Notes under the pieces: model-generated
What the model was told of the DNA's origin: nothing
The model's input: the letters and a program-made list of their open reading frames with translations, nothing else
Databases searched by the model: none
Assembly (NCBI RefSeq): GCF_900142395.1
Contig: NZ_FRAS01000024.1
Coordinates: 1-64,000 of the forward strand
Origin: Hymenobacter psychrotolerans DSM 18569
Lineage (GTDB): Bacteria > Bacteroidota > Bacteroidia > Cytophagales > Hymenobacteraceae
Reading direction: 5' to 3'
Length of the DNA: 64,000 nt
Translations under genes and position numbers: made by a program
Shown here: positions 49,682-58,439 of the stretch, in pieces
Layout of the letters: each line of letters opens with the position of its first letter
Numbering within the stretch: position 1 is the first letter of the stretch

Positions 49682-50545
49682 ATGAGCTTTGAGGCCAAGG
49701 TGTTCAATGTAATGATTGCGTCTCCTGGTGATGTGCCAGAGGAAAGGCAGGCTGTCCGTGACGTATTATATGCGTGGAATGCAGTTCACGCAGATGAGCG
49801 CAAACAAGTGCTTTTACCCGTGGGTTGGGAAACTCATGCAGCGCCTGATATGAGCGGGCCTCCTCAATCCATTATCAATAAGGTAGCTCTTAATGATTGC
49901 GACTTGCTAGTAGGAATATTCTGGACGCGAATAGGAACAGCAACTGCAGAGTATGTTAGCGGGGCAGTTGAGGAAATTGAACGCCATATAGCAGCGGGTA
50001 AACCTGCTATGCTTTATTTTTCTGAAGCCCCGATCAAACCAGATTCTATAAATAGCAAGCAGTATAAGCAGCTGCAAAAATTTAAAAGCTATTGCAGGCC
50101 AAAGGGGCTTTATGAAGGATTCGTTAGTACGGATGATTTTAAAAGTAAATTCAAAGATCAGCTTCAACTTATCTTGAAAACGCACTTTAGAGCTATAAAT
50201 ACTATTGATTCATACAAAATCGATAGGCCAAGTATAAATGAAAAAGAGGTGGCTAGTGTATTATCTGCGGATGAACAAGTTTTGCTAAAAGCTGCTAGCT
50301 CAGATAAGCATGGGGCAATACTTAAAGTGAAAATGTCAGATGGAACATATATTCAAACAAATAATAGACATATTATTCAAGAGCAATCAGCTAGGGAAAT
50401 AGCACGTTGGATAGGCGCTTTGGATTCTCTGTGTCGAAAGGATTACGTTAGAGCAGTAGGTCACAAAGGTCAAATGTTTGAATTAACTGCGGCTGGCTTT
50501 GCTTTAGCTGATACTTTATTAGTAGAGGATTCCTCCAATTCGTGA
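49682..50545 (+). CDS. DUF4062-like protein with C-terminal winged-helix-like domain
   Basis: 287 residues. The N-terminal ~165 residues resemble the DUF4062 domain (FNVMIASPGDVPEERQAVRD, LNDCDLLVGIFWTRIGTATA, GAVEEIERHIAAGKPAMLYF), a TIR/nucleoside-deoxyribosyltransferase-like fold found at the start of many STAND-type immune proteins. The C-terminal part (QEQSAREIARWIGALDSLCR, MFELTAAGFALADTLL) reads as a small winged helix. The gene is AT-rich against its chromosomal neighbours and lies alone after ispG, which suggests recent acquisition. A defence role is inferred only. Confidence 0.75.
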   Translation: MSFEAKVFNVMIASPGDVPEERQAVRDVLYAWNAVHADERKQVLLPVGWETHAAPDMSGPPQSIINKVALNDCDLLVGIFWTRIGTATAEYVSGAVEEIERHIAAGKPAMLYFSEAPIKPDSINSKQYKQLQKFKSYCRPKGLYEGFVSTDDFKSKFKDQLQLILKTHFRAINTIDSYKIDRPSINEKEVASVLSADEQVLLKAASSDKHGAILKVKMSDGTYIQTNNRHIIQEQSAREIARWIGALDSLCRKDYVRAVGHKGQMFELTAAGFALADTLLVEDSSNS

Positions 50546-50587
50546 TGGCTTAAAAAATATCCGCCTCACTCATTCGTCTGCCTCCCT

Positions 50588-51250
50588 ATGAAACTACGTG
50601 TGATACTGACCGGGGCAACCGGCATGGTGGGCGAAGGTGTGCTGTTGGAATGTTTGAACAACTCCGATGTGGAGCAGGTGCTCAGCGTCAGTCGCCGGGC
50701 CAGCGGCCACACGCACCCCAAGCTGCGCGAAATCCTCCACGCTGATTTCCACGATTTGTCGCCGATTCAGGAGCAGCTGGCGGGCTATAATGCCTGTTTT
50801 TTCTGCCTGGGTGTGTCGTCGATGGGGATGAAGGAGCCGGAGTACCGCCGCGCCACCTACGACCTTACGCTGCACTTCGCCCAGACGCTGCTGCCGCGCA
50901 ACCCCGACCTGACGTTCTGCTACGTTTCAGGCGTCGGCACCGATAGCACCCTGAAAAGCGGCCAGATGTGGGCCCGCGTGAAGGGTGAAACCGAGAATGC
51001 GCTGCTGGGGCTCGGTTTCCGGGGTGCTTACATGTTCCGGCCGGGCTTTATGAAGGCCACACCGGGCCAGCAGCACGTGCTGTCGTATTACAAGTATTTC
51101 GACTGGCTGTACCCGGTGCTGCGGGCCCTGACGCCCAGGTACGTTTCCACGCTGGCCGAAGTAGGGCAGGCCATGCTACGGGTGGCCCAACACGGGTATC
51201 TGCGCAGAGTGCTGGAAGTGCCCGACATCGTGACCGCGGCAAAAGGGTAG
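50588..51250 (+). CDS. NAD-dependent epimerase/dehydratase-like Rossmann protein
   Basis: 220 residues starting MKLRVILTGATGMVGEGVLL, with the TGATGMVG dinucleotide-binding motif. Later segments (FFCLGVSSMGMKEPEYRRAT, FCYVSGVGTDSTLKSGQMWA, GFRGAYMFRPGFMKATPGQQ) fit the NAD(P)-binding HTATIP2-like group, with YVSG and the following Lys in ARVKGETE in place of the canonical YxxxK. Substrate unknown. It is a distant paralogue of the protein encoded at 45605. Confidence 0.85.
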   Translation: MKLRVILTGATGMVGEGVLLECLNNSDVEQVLSVSRRASGHTHPKLREILHADFHDLSPIQEQLAGYNACFFCLGVSSMGMKEPEYRRATYDLTLHFAQTLLPRNPDLTFCYVSGVGTDSTLKSGQMWARVKGETENALLGLGFRGAYMFRPGFMKATPGQQHVLSYYKYFDWLYPVLRALTPRYVSTLAEVGQAMLRVAQHGYLRRVLEVPDIVTAAKG

Positions 51251-51254
51251 AACC

Positions 51255-51364
51255 CTGTCTGTCATGCTGAGCAGTGCGAAGAACCTTCTAACACCAGAGC
51301 AGCAACCGTTTGAGGTTAGCCCGGACGTAATAAGGTCCTTCGCGCTGCTCAGCATGACAGACGG
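51255..51364. repeat. Dispersed palindromic intergenic repeat (GTCATGCTGAGC type)
   Basis: Two inverted arms of about 33 nt (51255-51287 and 51332-51364) share CTGTCATGCTGAGCAG and the downstream GCGAAG pattern with few mismatches, separated by 44 nt. A related unit is at about 54591-54633. It may also terminate the two convergent genes that flank it. Confidence 0.75.
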
Positions 51365-51377
51365 CAGGTGAGGCCCG

Positions 51378-51833
51378 CTACTTACACTTCTCCTTGCGGC
51401 GCGTGTCGATGACGTGCGCAATCTTCCAGCCGTCGGCCAGCTTCACCAGCTGAAACGAGTTGTAGCCGCAGTGGCTGAAGGTGCTGCCTATGTAGAACTC
51501 GTAGGGCGTCCAGACGCTGGCCAGGTTGGCGTCAATCAGCACCTTATCGAAGGTGATACGCTCGTCCCAGACCTCCTTGTGCGGCGTGCCCACGGCTTTC
51601 ACGAAGTCGGAAGGGGTTTCGGTGCGGAGTTGGGTGGTGCCGTTGCGGGCGGCAAGGGTATGAAACACCGCGCCCGGCGCAATGGTGGAGCGCACCAGCG
51701 TACTGTCGCCTTTGCGCATGCCGTCGAAGAAGTTGCGGATGGTTTGCTTGACGGCTTCGGTTTCGGCGGCGGGCGTCTGGGCCGTGGCGCCGGCGGCGGA
51801 AAGGAGTAGGGCAGCGAGGAGCAGGTGTTTCAT
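51378..51833 (-). CDS. Exported SnoaL/DUF4440-like (NTF2-fold) protein
   Basis: 151 residues from Met at 51833 (MKHLLLAALLLSAAGATAQT), with a signal peptide. The NTF2-like fold is suggested by VKQTIRNFFDGMRKGDSTLV, FVKAVGTPHKEVWDERITFD, SVWTPYEFYIGSTFSHCGYN and a C-terminal strand NSFQLVKLADGWKIAHVIDT. This is typical of nuclear-transport-factor-2 family proteins annotated DUF4440. A catalytic role is not evident; a ligand-binding periplasmic protein is possible. Convergent with the epimerase-like gene. Confidence 0.82.
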   Translation of the reverse strand: MKHLLLAALLLSAAGATAQTPAAETEAVKQTIRNFFDGMRKGDSTLVRSTIAPGAVFHTLAARNGTTQLRTETPSDFVKAVGTPHKEVWDERITFDKVLIDANLASVWTPYEFYIGSTFSHCGYNSFQLVKLADGWKIAHVIDTRRKEKCK

Positions 51834-51963
51834 GAGCAGCAAGTTAGGTGCTGGCATAGACGCCACCTGTAGCCGTAGCGTTGCGGGCCCCGTAAAAACA
51901 CCATCGTAGCCCCGGTTTCCGAGTTGCACGCTGTGCGCTGCCAGTCACTAAAATTATGGCTTG

Positions 51964-51996
51964 TTTCAGCGGCACCCCGTCGTACGGCTACTTTTG
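51964..51996 (+). promoter_or_regulatory. Promoter of the acyl-CoA ligase gene
   Basis: A TTTC (51964-51967) lies 21 nt before a perfect -7 box TACTTTTG (51989-51996). The ligase start at 52043 is 46 nt downstream; an earlier in-frame start at 51956 would lie upstream of this promoter. Confidence 0.6.
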
Positions 51997-52042
51997 TGGT
52001 CCTTTCGGCTTCGCCGGCTATCCGTTGCTCAATTACCCACCT

Positions 52043-53809
52043 ATGCAAATTCGTCGCACGTTTGATCTGCTGGCCAAGCTGGCCACAACCACCCCGCAGG
52101 CCGATTGCCTGGTTGAGAAGAAAGCCGGCCGTTGGCAGCCGCTGAGCACGGCGCGGGTGCAGGAACTGAGCAACCACGTGAGCCTGGGCTTGGCGCAGCT
52201 CGGCATCGGGCACGGCGACAAAGTGGCCATCATTTCCGCCAACCGTCCCGAATGGGTACTCGCCGACTTCGGCATTGCCCAGCTCGGGGCCGTGAGCGTG
52301 CCCATGTACCCGACCATTACGGTGGAAGACTACCGCCACATTTTTCAGGATGCCGGCGTGCGGGTGGTGCTCGTGGAAGATAAAAAGCTGCTGGCGCGGG
52401 TGCAGGAAGCCATAGTGGGCCTGGCGCCCGGCCCCGAGCACATCTTCACGTTCGAGGAAGTGCCTGGCAGCCGCTGCTTTACCGATCTGCTGGCGGCCGG
52501 CCAGGCCGCTGACCCCGCCACGCTGGAGTTGCTGAAAGCCGCCGTGCAGCCCGACGACCTGCTGACGCTGATTTACACCTCTGGGACCACCGGGCGGCCC
52601 AAGGGCGTGATGCTCAGCCACCGCAACATTCTGTACAACTGCGAGAACCTGACCGGCTACCTGCCGCTGCCGCCCGGCCAGAAGGCCCTCAGCTTCCTGC
52701 CGCTGAGCCATATTTTCGAGCGCACCGCCACCTACCTCTACCTGCTGCTGGGCTTCAGCATCTGGTACGCCGAAAGCGTGGAGCGCATTGCCGACAACCT
52801 GCGCGAAGTGCAGCCGCAGGTGTTTACCACGGTGCCGCGCCTGCTCGAAAAAATCTACGACAAGATTGTGGCCAAGGGCAAGGAGCTGACTGGCCTCAAG
52901 AAAAAGCTGTTCTTCTGGGCCCTGGACCTGGGCCTGCAATACGACACCCAACAAGACCAGGGCGTACTTTATAATGCGCAGCTGGCGTTGGCCAATAAGC
53001 TGGTGTTCAGTAAGTGGCGCGAGGCCATGGGCGGGCAGGTGCACTACATCGTGAGCGGGGGCGGGGCCTTGCAGCCGCGGCTGGCGCGGGTGTTCTGGGC
53101 CGCCGGCATCCGGGTGATGGAAGGCTACGGCATGACCGAAACCTCACCCGTTATTGCCGCCAGTCAGCCCGAAGCCAGCGGCAACCTCATCGGGGCCGTG
53201 GGGCCGGCCATTCCGGGCGTGGAAGTGAAGCTGGCCCCCGACGGCGAAATCCTGACCCGTTCGCCCTCCGTGATGCAGGGCTACTACAACCGCCCCGACC
53301 TCACGGCCGAAACCATCGACGCCGACGGCTGGCTGCATACCGGCGACATCGGGGAGCTGGTGCAGGGTCGGTTCCTGAAAATCACGGACCGCAAAAAGGA
53401 GATGTTTAAGACCTCCAACGGCAAGTATGTGGCCCCGCAGTCGTTGGAATCCCGCATTTCGGAGTCGCCGCTGGTAGAGCAGGTGATGGTGGTGGGCGAA
53501 GGCGAGAAGTTCGCGTCGGCGCTGCTGGTGCCGGCCTTTGCCGAGCTGCGCGCCTGGGCCAAAAGCCACAACCTGCCCGCCGACCTTTCCGACGCCGCGC
53601 TGGCCACTCATGCGCAGGTGCAGGCGCTCTACGAGCAGCTGGTGCAGCAGGCCAACGCCGCCTTTGCGCAGTGGGAGCAGGTTAAGAAAGTGGCGTTGCT
53701 GCCCACGCTCTGGAGCGTGGAATCGGGCGAGCTGACCCCCACCATGAAGGTGAAGCGCAAGATTATCAGCCAGAACAACCAGCAGCGCATTGCGGCGCTC
53801 TACCGCTAG
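52043..53809 (+). CDS. Long-chain acyl-CoA synthetase (AMP-dependent ligase)
   Basis: 588 residues from ATG 52043 (MQIRRTFDLLAKLATTTPQ). The adenylate-forming motifs are intact: LIYTSGTTGRPKGVMLSH (near 176), GYGMTETSP, and the hinge/ATP motif GWLHTGDIGELVQGRFLKIT with DRKKEMFKTSNGKYVAPQ; PTMKVKRKII near the end holds the catalytic Lys region. It activates fatty acids as acyl-AMP then acyl-CoA. The architecture resembles FadD-like/FACL15 enzymes. The DUF6728-like gene follows after 84 nt. Confidence 0.93.
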   Translation: MQIRRTFDLLAKLATTTPQADCLVEKKAGRWQPLSTARVQELSNHVSLGLAQLGIGHGDKVAIISANRPEWVLADFGIAQLGAVSVPMYPTITVEDYRHIFQDAGVRVVLVEDKKLLARVQEAIVGLAPGPEHIFTFEEVPGSRCFTDLLAAGQAADPATLELLKAAVQPDDLLTLIYTSGTTGRPKGVMLSHRNILYNCENLTGYLPLPPGQKALSFLPLSHIFERTATYLYLLLGFSIWYAESVERIADNLREVQPQVFTTVPRLLEKIYDKIVAKGKELTGLKKKLFFWALDLGLQYDTQQDQGVLYNAQLALANKLVFSKWREAMGGQVHYIVSGGGALQPRLARVFWAAGIRVMEGYGMTETSPVIAASQPEASGNLIGAVGPAIPGVEVKLAPDGEILTRSPSVMQGYYNRPDLTAETIDADGWLHTGDIGELVQGRFLKITDRKKEMFKTSNGKYVAPQSLESRISESPLVEQVMVVGEGEKFASALLVPAFAELRAWAKSHNLPADLSDAALATHAQVQALYEQLVQQANAAFAQWEQVKKVALLPTLWSVESGELTPTMKVKRKIISQNNQQRIAALYR

Positions 53810-53893
53810 CACTAGGCGAATAATATCTGGCTTCCGGCAAATCTTTCCGTCGCCGCGCATGTTACTTTCGCGGACCCGACACAACCTTTCCTT

Positions 53894-54067
53894 ATGCGCA
53901 AAGACCTGTTCAACCTCGGCCCCGTTTTCGGATATTTTTTCCGCAAGAACGACCCCAACCGGCATACCAACTTCAACCTGCGGACCATGCACTTCATCAA
54001 TAAGCTGAGCATGGCCATGTTCCTGGTCGGCTTTATTGTGCTGCTCTACCGCTGGTTCATTCGCTAG
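53894..54067 (+). CDS. Small DUF6728-like membrane protein
   Basis: 57 residues. The polar N-terminal half (MRKDLFNLGPVFGYFFRKND, PNRHTNFNLRTMHFINKL) is followed by one membrane helix (MAMFLVGFIVLLYRWF). The pattern GYFFRKNDPNR fits the DUF6728 group found in Cytophagales (recalled, not searched). A -7-like box TACTTTCG (53863-53870) lies 23 nt upstream. Too short to be caught by an ordinary length cutoff. Confidence 0.75.
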   Translation: MRKDLFNLGPVFGYFFRKNDPNRHTNFNLRTMHFINKLSMAMFLVGFIVLLYRWFIR

Positions 54068-54194
54068 ATACCCGCTTATTTGTAGCGCCAACTGCTTGCC
54101 GCCGACCTGCCCGAACGACCTCGCAACCGCACCGTTCGGGGAAAGTCGCCGGCCGTGAGTTGGCGCTATTTCTTTGCTGATTAATCCGGCCCGC

Positions 54195-54554
54195 ATGAAT
54201 ATCGAAGACTTCCGCGACTACTGCCTGCTGAAAGCTGGCGTGACCGAAGAAACGCCCTTCGGCCCCGAAACGCTGGTTTTCAAAGTGGGCGGCAAAGTGT
54301 TTGCCCTCACCGACATCGATACGTTTGGGAGCATCAACCTGAAGTGCGACCCGGAGCGCGCCCAGGAGCTGCGCGAGCAACACGACTACGTGCTGCCCGG
54401 CTACCATATGAATAAAAAGCACTGGAACACGGTGCTCATCGGCACCGGCGCCACCGACCAGCAGCTGCACGAGTGGATCGACCATTCCTACAACCTCGTA
54501 CACGCCTCGCTACCCCGCGCCATACGTGCCACCCTGAGCGAGCAGGAGCAGTAG
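54195..54554 (+). CDS. MmcQ/YjbR family protein
   Basis: 119 residues starting MNIEDFRDYCLLKAGVTEET. The MmcQ/YjbR (CyaY-like DNA-binding) fold is recognised from FGPETLVFKVGGKVFALTDI, INLKCDPERAQELREQH and the conserved HMNKKHWNTVLI-type end. Members are small, possibly DNA-binding, proteins of unclear role. Complete length. A dispersed repeat and a terminator follow before convergent leuS. Confidence 0.9.
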   Translation: MNIEDFRDYCLLKAGVTEETPFGPETLVFKVGGKVFALTDIDTFGSINLKCDPERAQELREQHDYVLPGYHMNKKHWNTVLIGTGATDQQLHEWIDHSYNLVHASLPRAIRATLSEQEQ

Positions 54555-54590
54555 CCACTTAAAAGAACGCCATTCCGAGCCTGTGTCAGC

Positions 54591-54633
54591 ACGCGAGATG
54601 CTTCGACAAGCTCAGCATGACGTGCCGAATAGC
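54591..54633. repeat. Dispersed intergenic repeat unit (GTCATGCTGAGC type)
   Basis: Contains GTGTCAGCACGCGAGATGC followed by TTCGACAAGCTCAGCATGAC, the complement of the GTCATGCTGAGC core seen at 51255-51364. A 14-nt duplication (CCGAATAGCAAAAA twice, 54625-54652) follows it. Confidence 0.65.
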
Positions 54634-54647
54634 AAAAACCGAATAGC

Positions 54648-54683
54648 AAAAAGCCCCGCCGGACGAATCCGGCGGGGCTTTTT
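54648..54683. terminator. Bidirectional terminator before leuS
   Basis: AAAAAGCCCCGCCGGA and TCCGGCGGGGCTTTTT around CGAA (16-bp stem). It serves the MmcQ-like gene and the convergent leuS. Confidence 0.9.
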
Positions 54684-54707
54684 TTGCTAAATAGTAAGCC
54701 AACGAAG

Positions 54708-57566
54708 CTACACTACCACGTTCACCATGCGGCCGGGCACCACGATGAACTTCTTGGGCTCCTTGCCTTCGGCGAAGCGCGCCAGGAAGCCCGATTCGCG
54801 CACGGCGGCCTCGATTTCGGCGGCGGTGGCGGCGGCGGCAAACTGCTGGGTTTCGCGCACCTTGCCATTGATGGCCACCGGGTAGTTCACGGTGTCTTCC
54901 ACCAGATATTCTTCCCGGAACTCGGGGTACTGAGCGTGGCTGATGCTGCCGGCTTCGTGGCCCAGCTTCACCCACAACTCCTCCGCGAGGTGCGGCGCAT
55001 AGGGCGAAATCAGGATGGTGAGCGGCTCCAGAATGGCGCGTTTGTGCGAGTCGAGGGCTGTCAGCTCGTTCACCGTAATCATCAGGGCGCTGACGGTGGT
55101 GTTGAAGCTGAACTTCTCGATGTCTTCTTCCACCTTTTTGATGGCCTTGTGCAGCGCCTTCAGCTCCTGGGGCGTAGCGGCTTCGTCGGTCACGGCGAAG
55201 TCGCCGTCCTGGGGGTGGTAGAGGCGCCAGAGCTTTTTGAGGAAGCCCGCCACGCCGCTCATGCCGTTGGTATTCCAGGGCTTGTACTGCTCCAGCGGCC
55301 CCAGGAACATCTCGTAGAGGCGTAAGGCGTCGGCTCCGTACTGGTTCACTAAAGTGTCGGGGCTCACTACGTTGAACTTGCCTTTCGACATTTTTTCAAC
55401 TTCCCAGCCGCACACATAGGTGCCATTATCCTCTAGGACGAAGTCTGCCGAGGTATAGTCAGGACGCCATTTTTTGAATGCTTCGGTATCTAGTACATCG
55501 TTGTTTACGATGTTCACATCCACGTGCAAAGCAGTGGTTTCGTGCTGGTCCTTCTTGCCCGCTGTGACAAACGTATTGGTGCCGTTGATACGGTACACGA
55601 AGTTTGAGCGGCCCAGAATCATGCCCTGGTTGATGAGCTTCTGGAAGGGCTCGGCGGCGGTTACCAGACCCAGGTCTTTCAGGAACAGGTGCCAGAAGCG
55701 GGAGTAGAGCAGGTGGCCCGTAGCGTGTTCTGCGCCACCGAGATATAAGTCCACATTCTGCCAGTACTGCTCGGCTTCCTCGCCCACGAAACGCTCGTTG
55801 TTTTGCGGGTCCATGTAGCGCAGGTAGTACCAGCTGGAGCCGGCCCAGCCGGGCATGGTGCTCAGCTCGTAGTCGTAGAGGCCTTTGTACTTCCAGTCTT
55901 TGGCGCGGCCCAGGGGCGGCTCGCCGGTTTCGGTGGGCTTGTACTCGTCGATTTCCGGGAGCACCAGCGGCAGGTCGGCTTCGGCCACACCGTAGGCCAC
56001 GCCGTCCTTGAAGTAAATCGGAATCGGCTCGCCCCAGTAGCGCTGCCGCCCGAAGATGGCGTCGCGGATGCGGAAGTTGGTCTTGCCCTTGCCGATGCCG
56101 CGGCTTTCCAGCTCCTGAATCAGCGTTTGGGTGGCCTGCTGGTAGTTCTGGCCCTGAATGAGGCCGTGCAGATAGGTGCCCTCCTTGGTGGGGTCGGCCT
56201 GCTCGTCAATCTGCTGCTGATCCACGACCTGCACGATGGGCAGCTGGAAGTGCCTGGCAAACACGTAGTCGCGCTGGTCGCCGGAAGGCACGGCCATCAC
56301 GGCGCCGGTGCCGTAGCCGGCCAGCACGTAGTCGGCAATCCAGATCTGGATGGGCTCGTTGCTGAACGGGTTGAGGGCGTAGGAGCCGGTGAAAGCGCCC
56401 GACACGGTTTTAGTGTCGGCCATCCGGTCGCGCTCCGAGCGGCGCTTGGTCGCGTCGATGTAGTCCTGGATTTCAGCCTGCTGCTCGGGTGTGGTCAGCT
56501 GCTGTACCAGTTCGTGCTCCGGAGCCAGCACCAGAAACGTAGCGCCGTAAATGGTGTCAACCCGCGTGGTGTAGACCTTGATTTTAGAGTCAAGAACGGA
56601 GATGGTAGAGCTTAGACTTCCGCCCGAATCCTGAGTGCTGGATTCTGAACGCTCAGTTCTCAGTTCTAAACTCTCAGATCTAATCACCGAAAACTCTACT
56701 TCCGCGCCGATGGATTTGCCAATCCAGTTGCGCTGCATCTCCTTCACCGCGTCGGGCCAGTCGATGTGGTCGAGGCCCTGCAGCAGGCGGTCGGCGTAGG
56801 CCGTAATGCGCAGGTTCCACTGGGGCATCAGCCGACGTTCCACGGGGAACCCTCCGCGCTCCGACAGCCCGTCCTTCACCTCATCGTTGCTCAGAACCGT
56901 GCCCAGACCGGGGCACCAGTTCACGTAAGTGTCTTGCTGATAGGCCAAACGGTAGGGATGCACGGCCTGCAGCTTCTGCTTTTCACTGAAGCTCTGCCAC
57001 TGGCCCGCCGTGAAGCTGTGCCGCTCTTCCTCGTCGCCGGCGGCCCGAATGCCCGCACTGCCGTTCTGCTCGAACTTCGCGAACAGGGTTTTGAGCGGCT
57101 CGGCGCGGTCGGTGTCGAGGTTGTACCAGGCATTGAACAGCTTCAGGAAAATCCACTGCGTCCACTTGTAATACTGCGGGTCGGAGGTGCGCACCTCACG
57201 GCTCCAGTCGTAGCTGAAACCCAGGGCGTTAAGCTGCCGGATGTAGGTGTTGATGTTCTGCTCCGTCGTAATAGCGGGGTGCTGGCCGGTCTGGATGGCG
57301 TACTGCTCGGCGGGCAGCCCAAACGAGTCGAAGCCCATGGGATGCAGCACGTTGAAGCCCCGCAGGCGCTTGTAGCGCGACACAATATCGGAGGCAATGT
57401 AGCCCAGCGGATGCCCCACGTGCAGCCCGGCCCCGGAGGGGTACGGAAACATATCCAGCACGTAGTATTTGGGCTTGGCCGGGCTGTTGTCGGCCTTGAA
57501 GGTGCTATGCTCTTTCCAGTGGGCTTGCCACTTTTTCTCGATTTCCTGGGGACTATAGCCGGGCAT
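54708..57566 (-). CDS. leuS: Leucyl-tRNA synthetase
   Basis: 952 residues. Class I signature PYPSGAGLHVGHPLGY (HIGH motif at 49-52), editing (CP1) domain with VYTTRVDTIYGATFLVLAPE, and KMSKGKFNVV (KMSKS motif near 725). It charges tRNA-Leu. About 35 residues more than usual come from an insertion at the start of the editing domain (about residues 292-330), Ser/Glu/Leu-rich and AT-richer than the rest. The frame is kept and the catalytic motifs are intact, so the enzyme is presumably functional. Confidence 0.97.
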   Translation of the reverse strand: MPGYSPQEIEKKWQAHWKEHSTFKADNSPAKPKYYVLDMFPYPSGAGLHVGHPLGYIASDIVSRYKRLRGFNVLHPMGFDSFGLPAEQYAIQTGQHPAITTEQNINTYIRQLNALGFSYDWSREVRTSDPQYYKWTQWIFLKLFNAWYNLDTDRAEPLKTLFAKFEQNGSAGIRAAGDEEERHSFTAGQWQSFSEKQKLQAVHPYRLAYQQDTYVNWCPGLGTVLSNDEVKDGLSERGGFPVERRLMPQWNLRITAYADRLLQGLDHIDWPDAVKEMQRNWIGKSIGAEVEFSVIRSESLELRTERSESSTQDSGGSLSSTISVLDSKIKVYTTRVDTIYGATFLVLAPEHELVQQLTTPEQQAEIQDYIDATKRRSERDRMADTKTVSGAFTGSYALNPFSNEPIQIWIADYVLAGYGTGAVMAVPSGDQRDYVFARHFQLPIVQVVDQQQIDEQADPTKEGTYLHGLIQGQNYQQATQTLIQELESRGIGKGKTNFRIRDAIFGRQRYWGEPIPIYFKDGVAYGVAEADLPLVLPEIDEYKPTETGEPPLGRAKDWKYKGLYDYELSTMPGWAGSSWYYLRYMDPQNNERFVGEEAEQYWQNVDLYLGGAEHATGHLLYSRFWHLFLKDLGLVTAAEPFQKLINQGMILGRSNFVYRINGTNTFVTAGKKDQHETTALHVDVNIVNNDVLDTEAFKKWRPDYTSADFVLEDNGTYVCGWEVEKMSKGKFNVVSPDTLVNQYGADALRLYEMFLGPLEQYKPWNTNGMSGVAGFLKKLWRLYHPQDGDFAVTDEAATPQELKALHKAIKKVEEDIEKFSFNTTVSALMITVNELTALDSHKRAILEPLTILISPYAPHLAEELWVKLGHEAGSISHAQYPEFREEYLVEDTVNYPVAINGKVRETQQFAAAATAAEIEAAVRESGFLARFAEGKEPKKFIVVPGRMVNVVV
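56582..56690 (-). repeat. In-frame palindromic insertion in leuS
   Basis: About 108 nt of lower GC encode RSESLELRTERSESSTQDSG and further Ser-rich residues between two conserved editing-domain strands. The ends are imperfect inverted repeats (about 13 of 16 around GAGTTTAGAACTGAGA / GAGTCAAGAACGGAGA) and a central hairpin GAATCC...GGATTC is present. This resembles palindromic elements that insert into genes without breaking the frame. Confidence 0.6.
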
Positions 57567-57813
57567 GGGCTTCCAATTAGTTGGTTACTGCTGAACAGGC
57601 GAAATTAAGGGGAAATGCCGGGAAAGGACAATCGGCGCGGCAAGCCGGGCGGCGGGCAACGGGTATCTGGCAGCACAGCGAGGCAGCGCAACGGTACTCT
57701 GGCGAGGGCAGGTAGGGTTTTAGCCGGTTTTGCCGGAAGGGAGGTGCCAAATTGTAGTGTCAGGCTTATCTTGCCGGCTGCCGGCCTGTTGGCCCACTTT
57801 TATATTGTGCTTT

Positions 57814-58368
57814 ATGAAGTTTCTTTCCGCTCTTGCCAGCTTACTTATGCTGAGTGCCGCCCCCGTGCTGGCTCAGCAGACCCCCGCCAGCCTCCAGGCC
57901 CTGGACGAAACCTACGGCTACCGGGGTGCCCGTTTTGAGAGTGACACCAGCGTCTTCCGCGACCTGGCTTTGGCCGAAAAAGCGGGCCAGACGCGCTATT
58001 ATCGTCGTAAAAGTGAGCCCAAAACCCTCGGCGAAGGCGAAGTAGCTGATGTCACGTATGGTTTCTACCAGGGCAAGCTCAGCGTGATTCTGCTCAAAAC
58101 CCAGGGCCTCGACAACAGCCGCGCCGTGCTGGCTGCCTTGCAGCAAAAAGCCGGGGCCGGTACGCGCGCCAGCGTCTTCGCCCAGCGCTACGCCTGGAAC
58201 GGCAAGAAAGTACACATGAGCTACGAGGAAAACGCCCTGAGCAACGATGCCGTGGTGGTGGTGACCTGCAAAAAGCTCAAGGAAAAGGAAATGAAGCAGG
58301 CCCTAAAGTTCCAGCCCACAACTCCCACCGGCTCTTCGCCGCGCCGCGACGTGCTATCGGGCCAGTAG
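57814..58368 (+). CDS. Hypothetical exported protein
   Basis: 184 residues with a signal peptide (MKFLSALASLLMLSAAPVLA). The mature part is alpha/beta (RGARFESDTSVFRDLALAEK, VTYGFYQGKLSVILLKTQGL) with two cysteines absent except one near the end. No family recognised; similar small exported proteins with a 'YGFYQGKL..V' motif occur in Hymenobacter-like genomes by impression only. Divergent from leuS by 247 nt. Confidence 0.75.
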   Translation: MKFLSALASLLMLSAAPVLAQQTPASLQALDETYGYRGARFESDTSVFRDLALAEKAGQTRYYRRKSEPKTLGEGEVADVTYGFYQGKLSVILLKTQGLDNSRAVLAALQQKAGAGTRASVFAQRYAWNGKKVHMSYEENALSNDAVVVVTCKKLKEKEMKQALKFQPTTPTGSSPRRDVLSGQ

Positions 58369-58439
58369 GAGCGTCTGGGGCGCTTTCCGTAGCCGGTTCG
58401 GAAGAGGCTTGACTGGCTCACGCTGCGCTTCGGGGCAGC

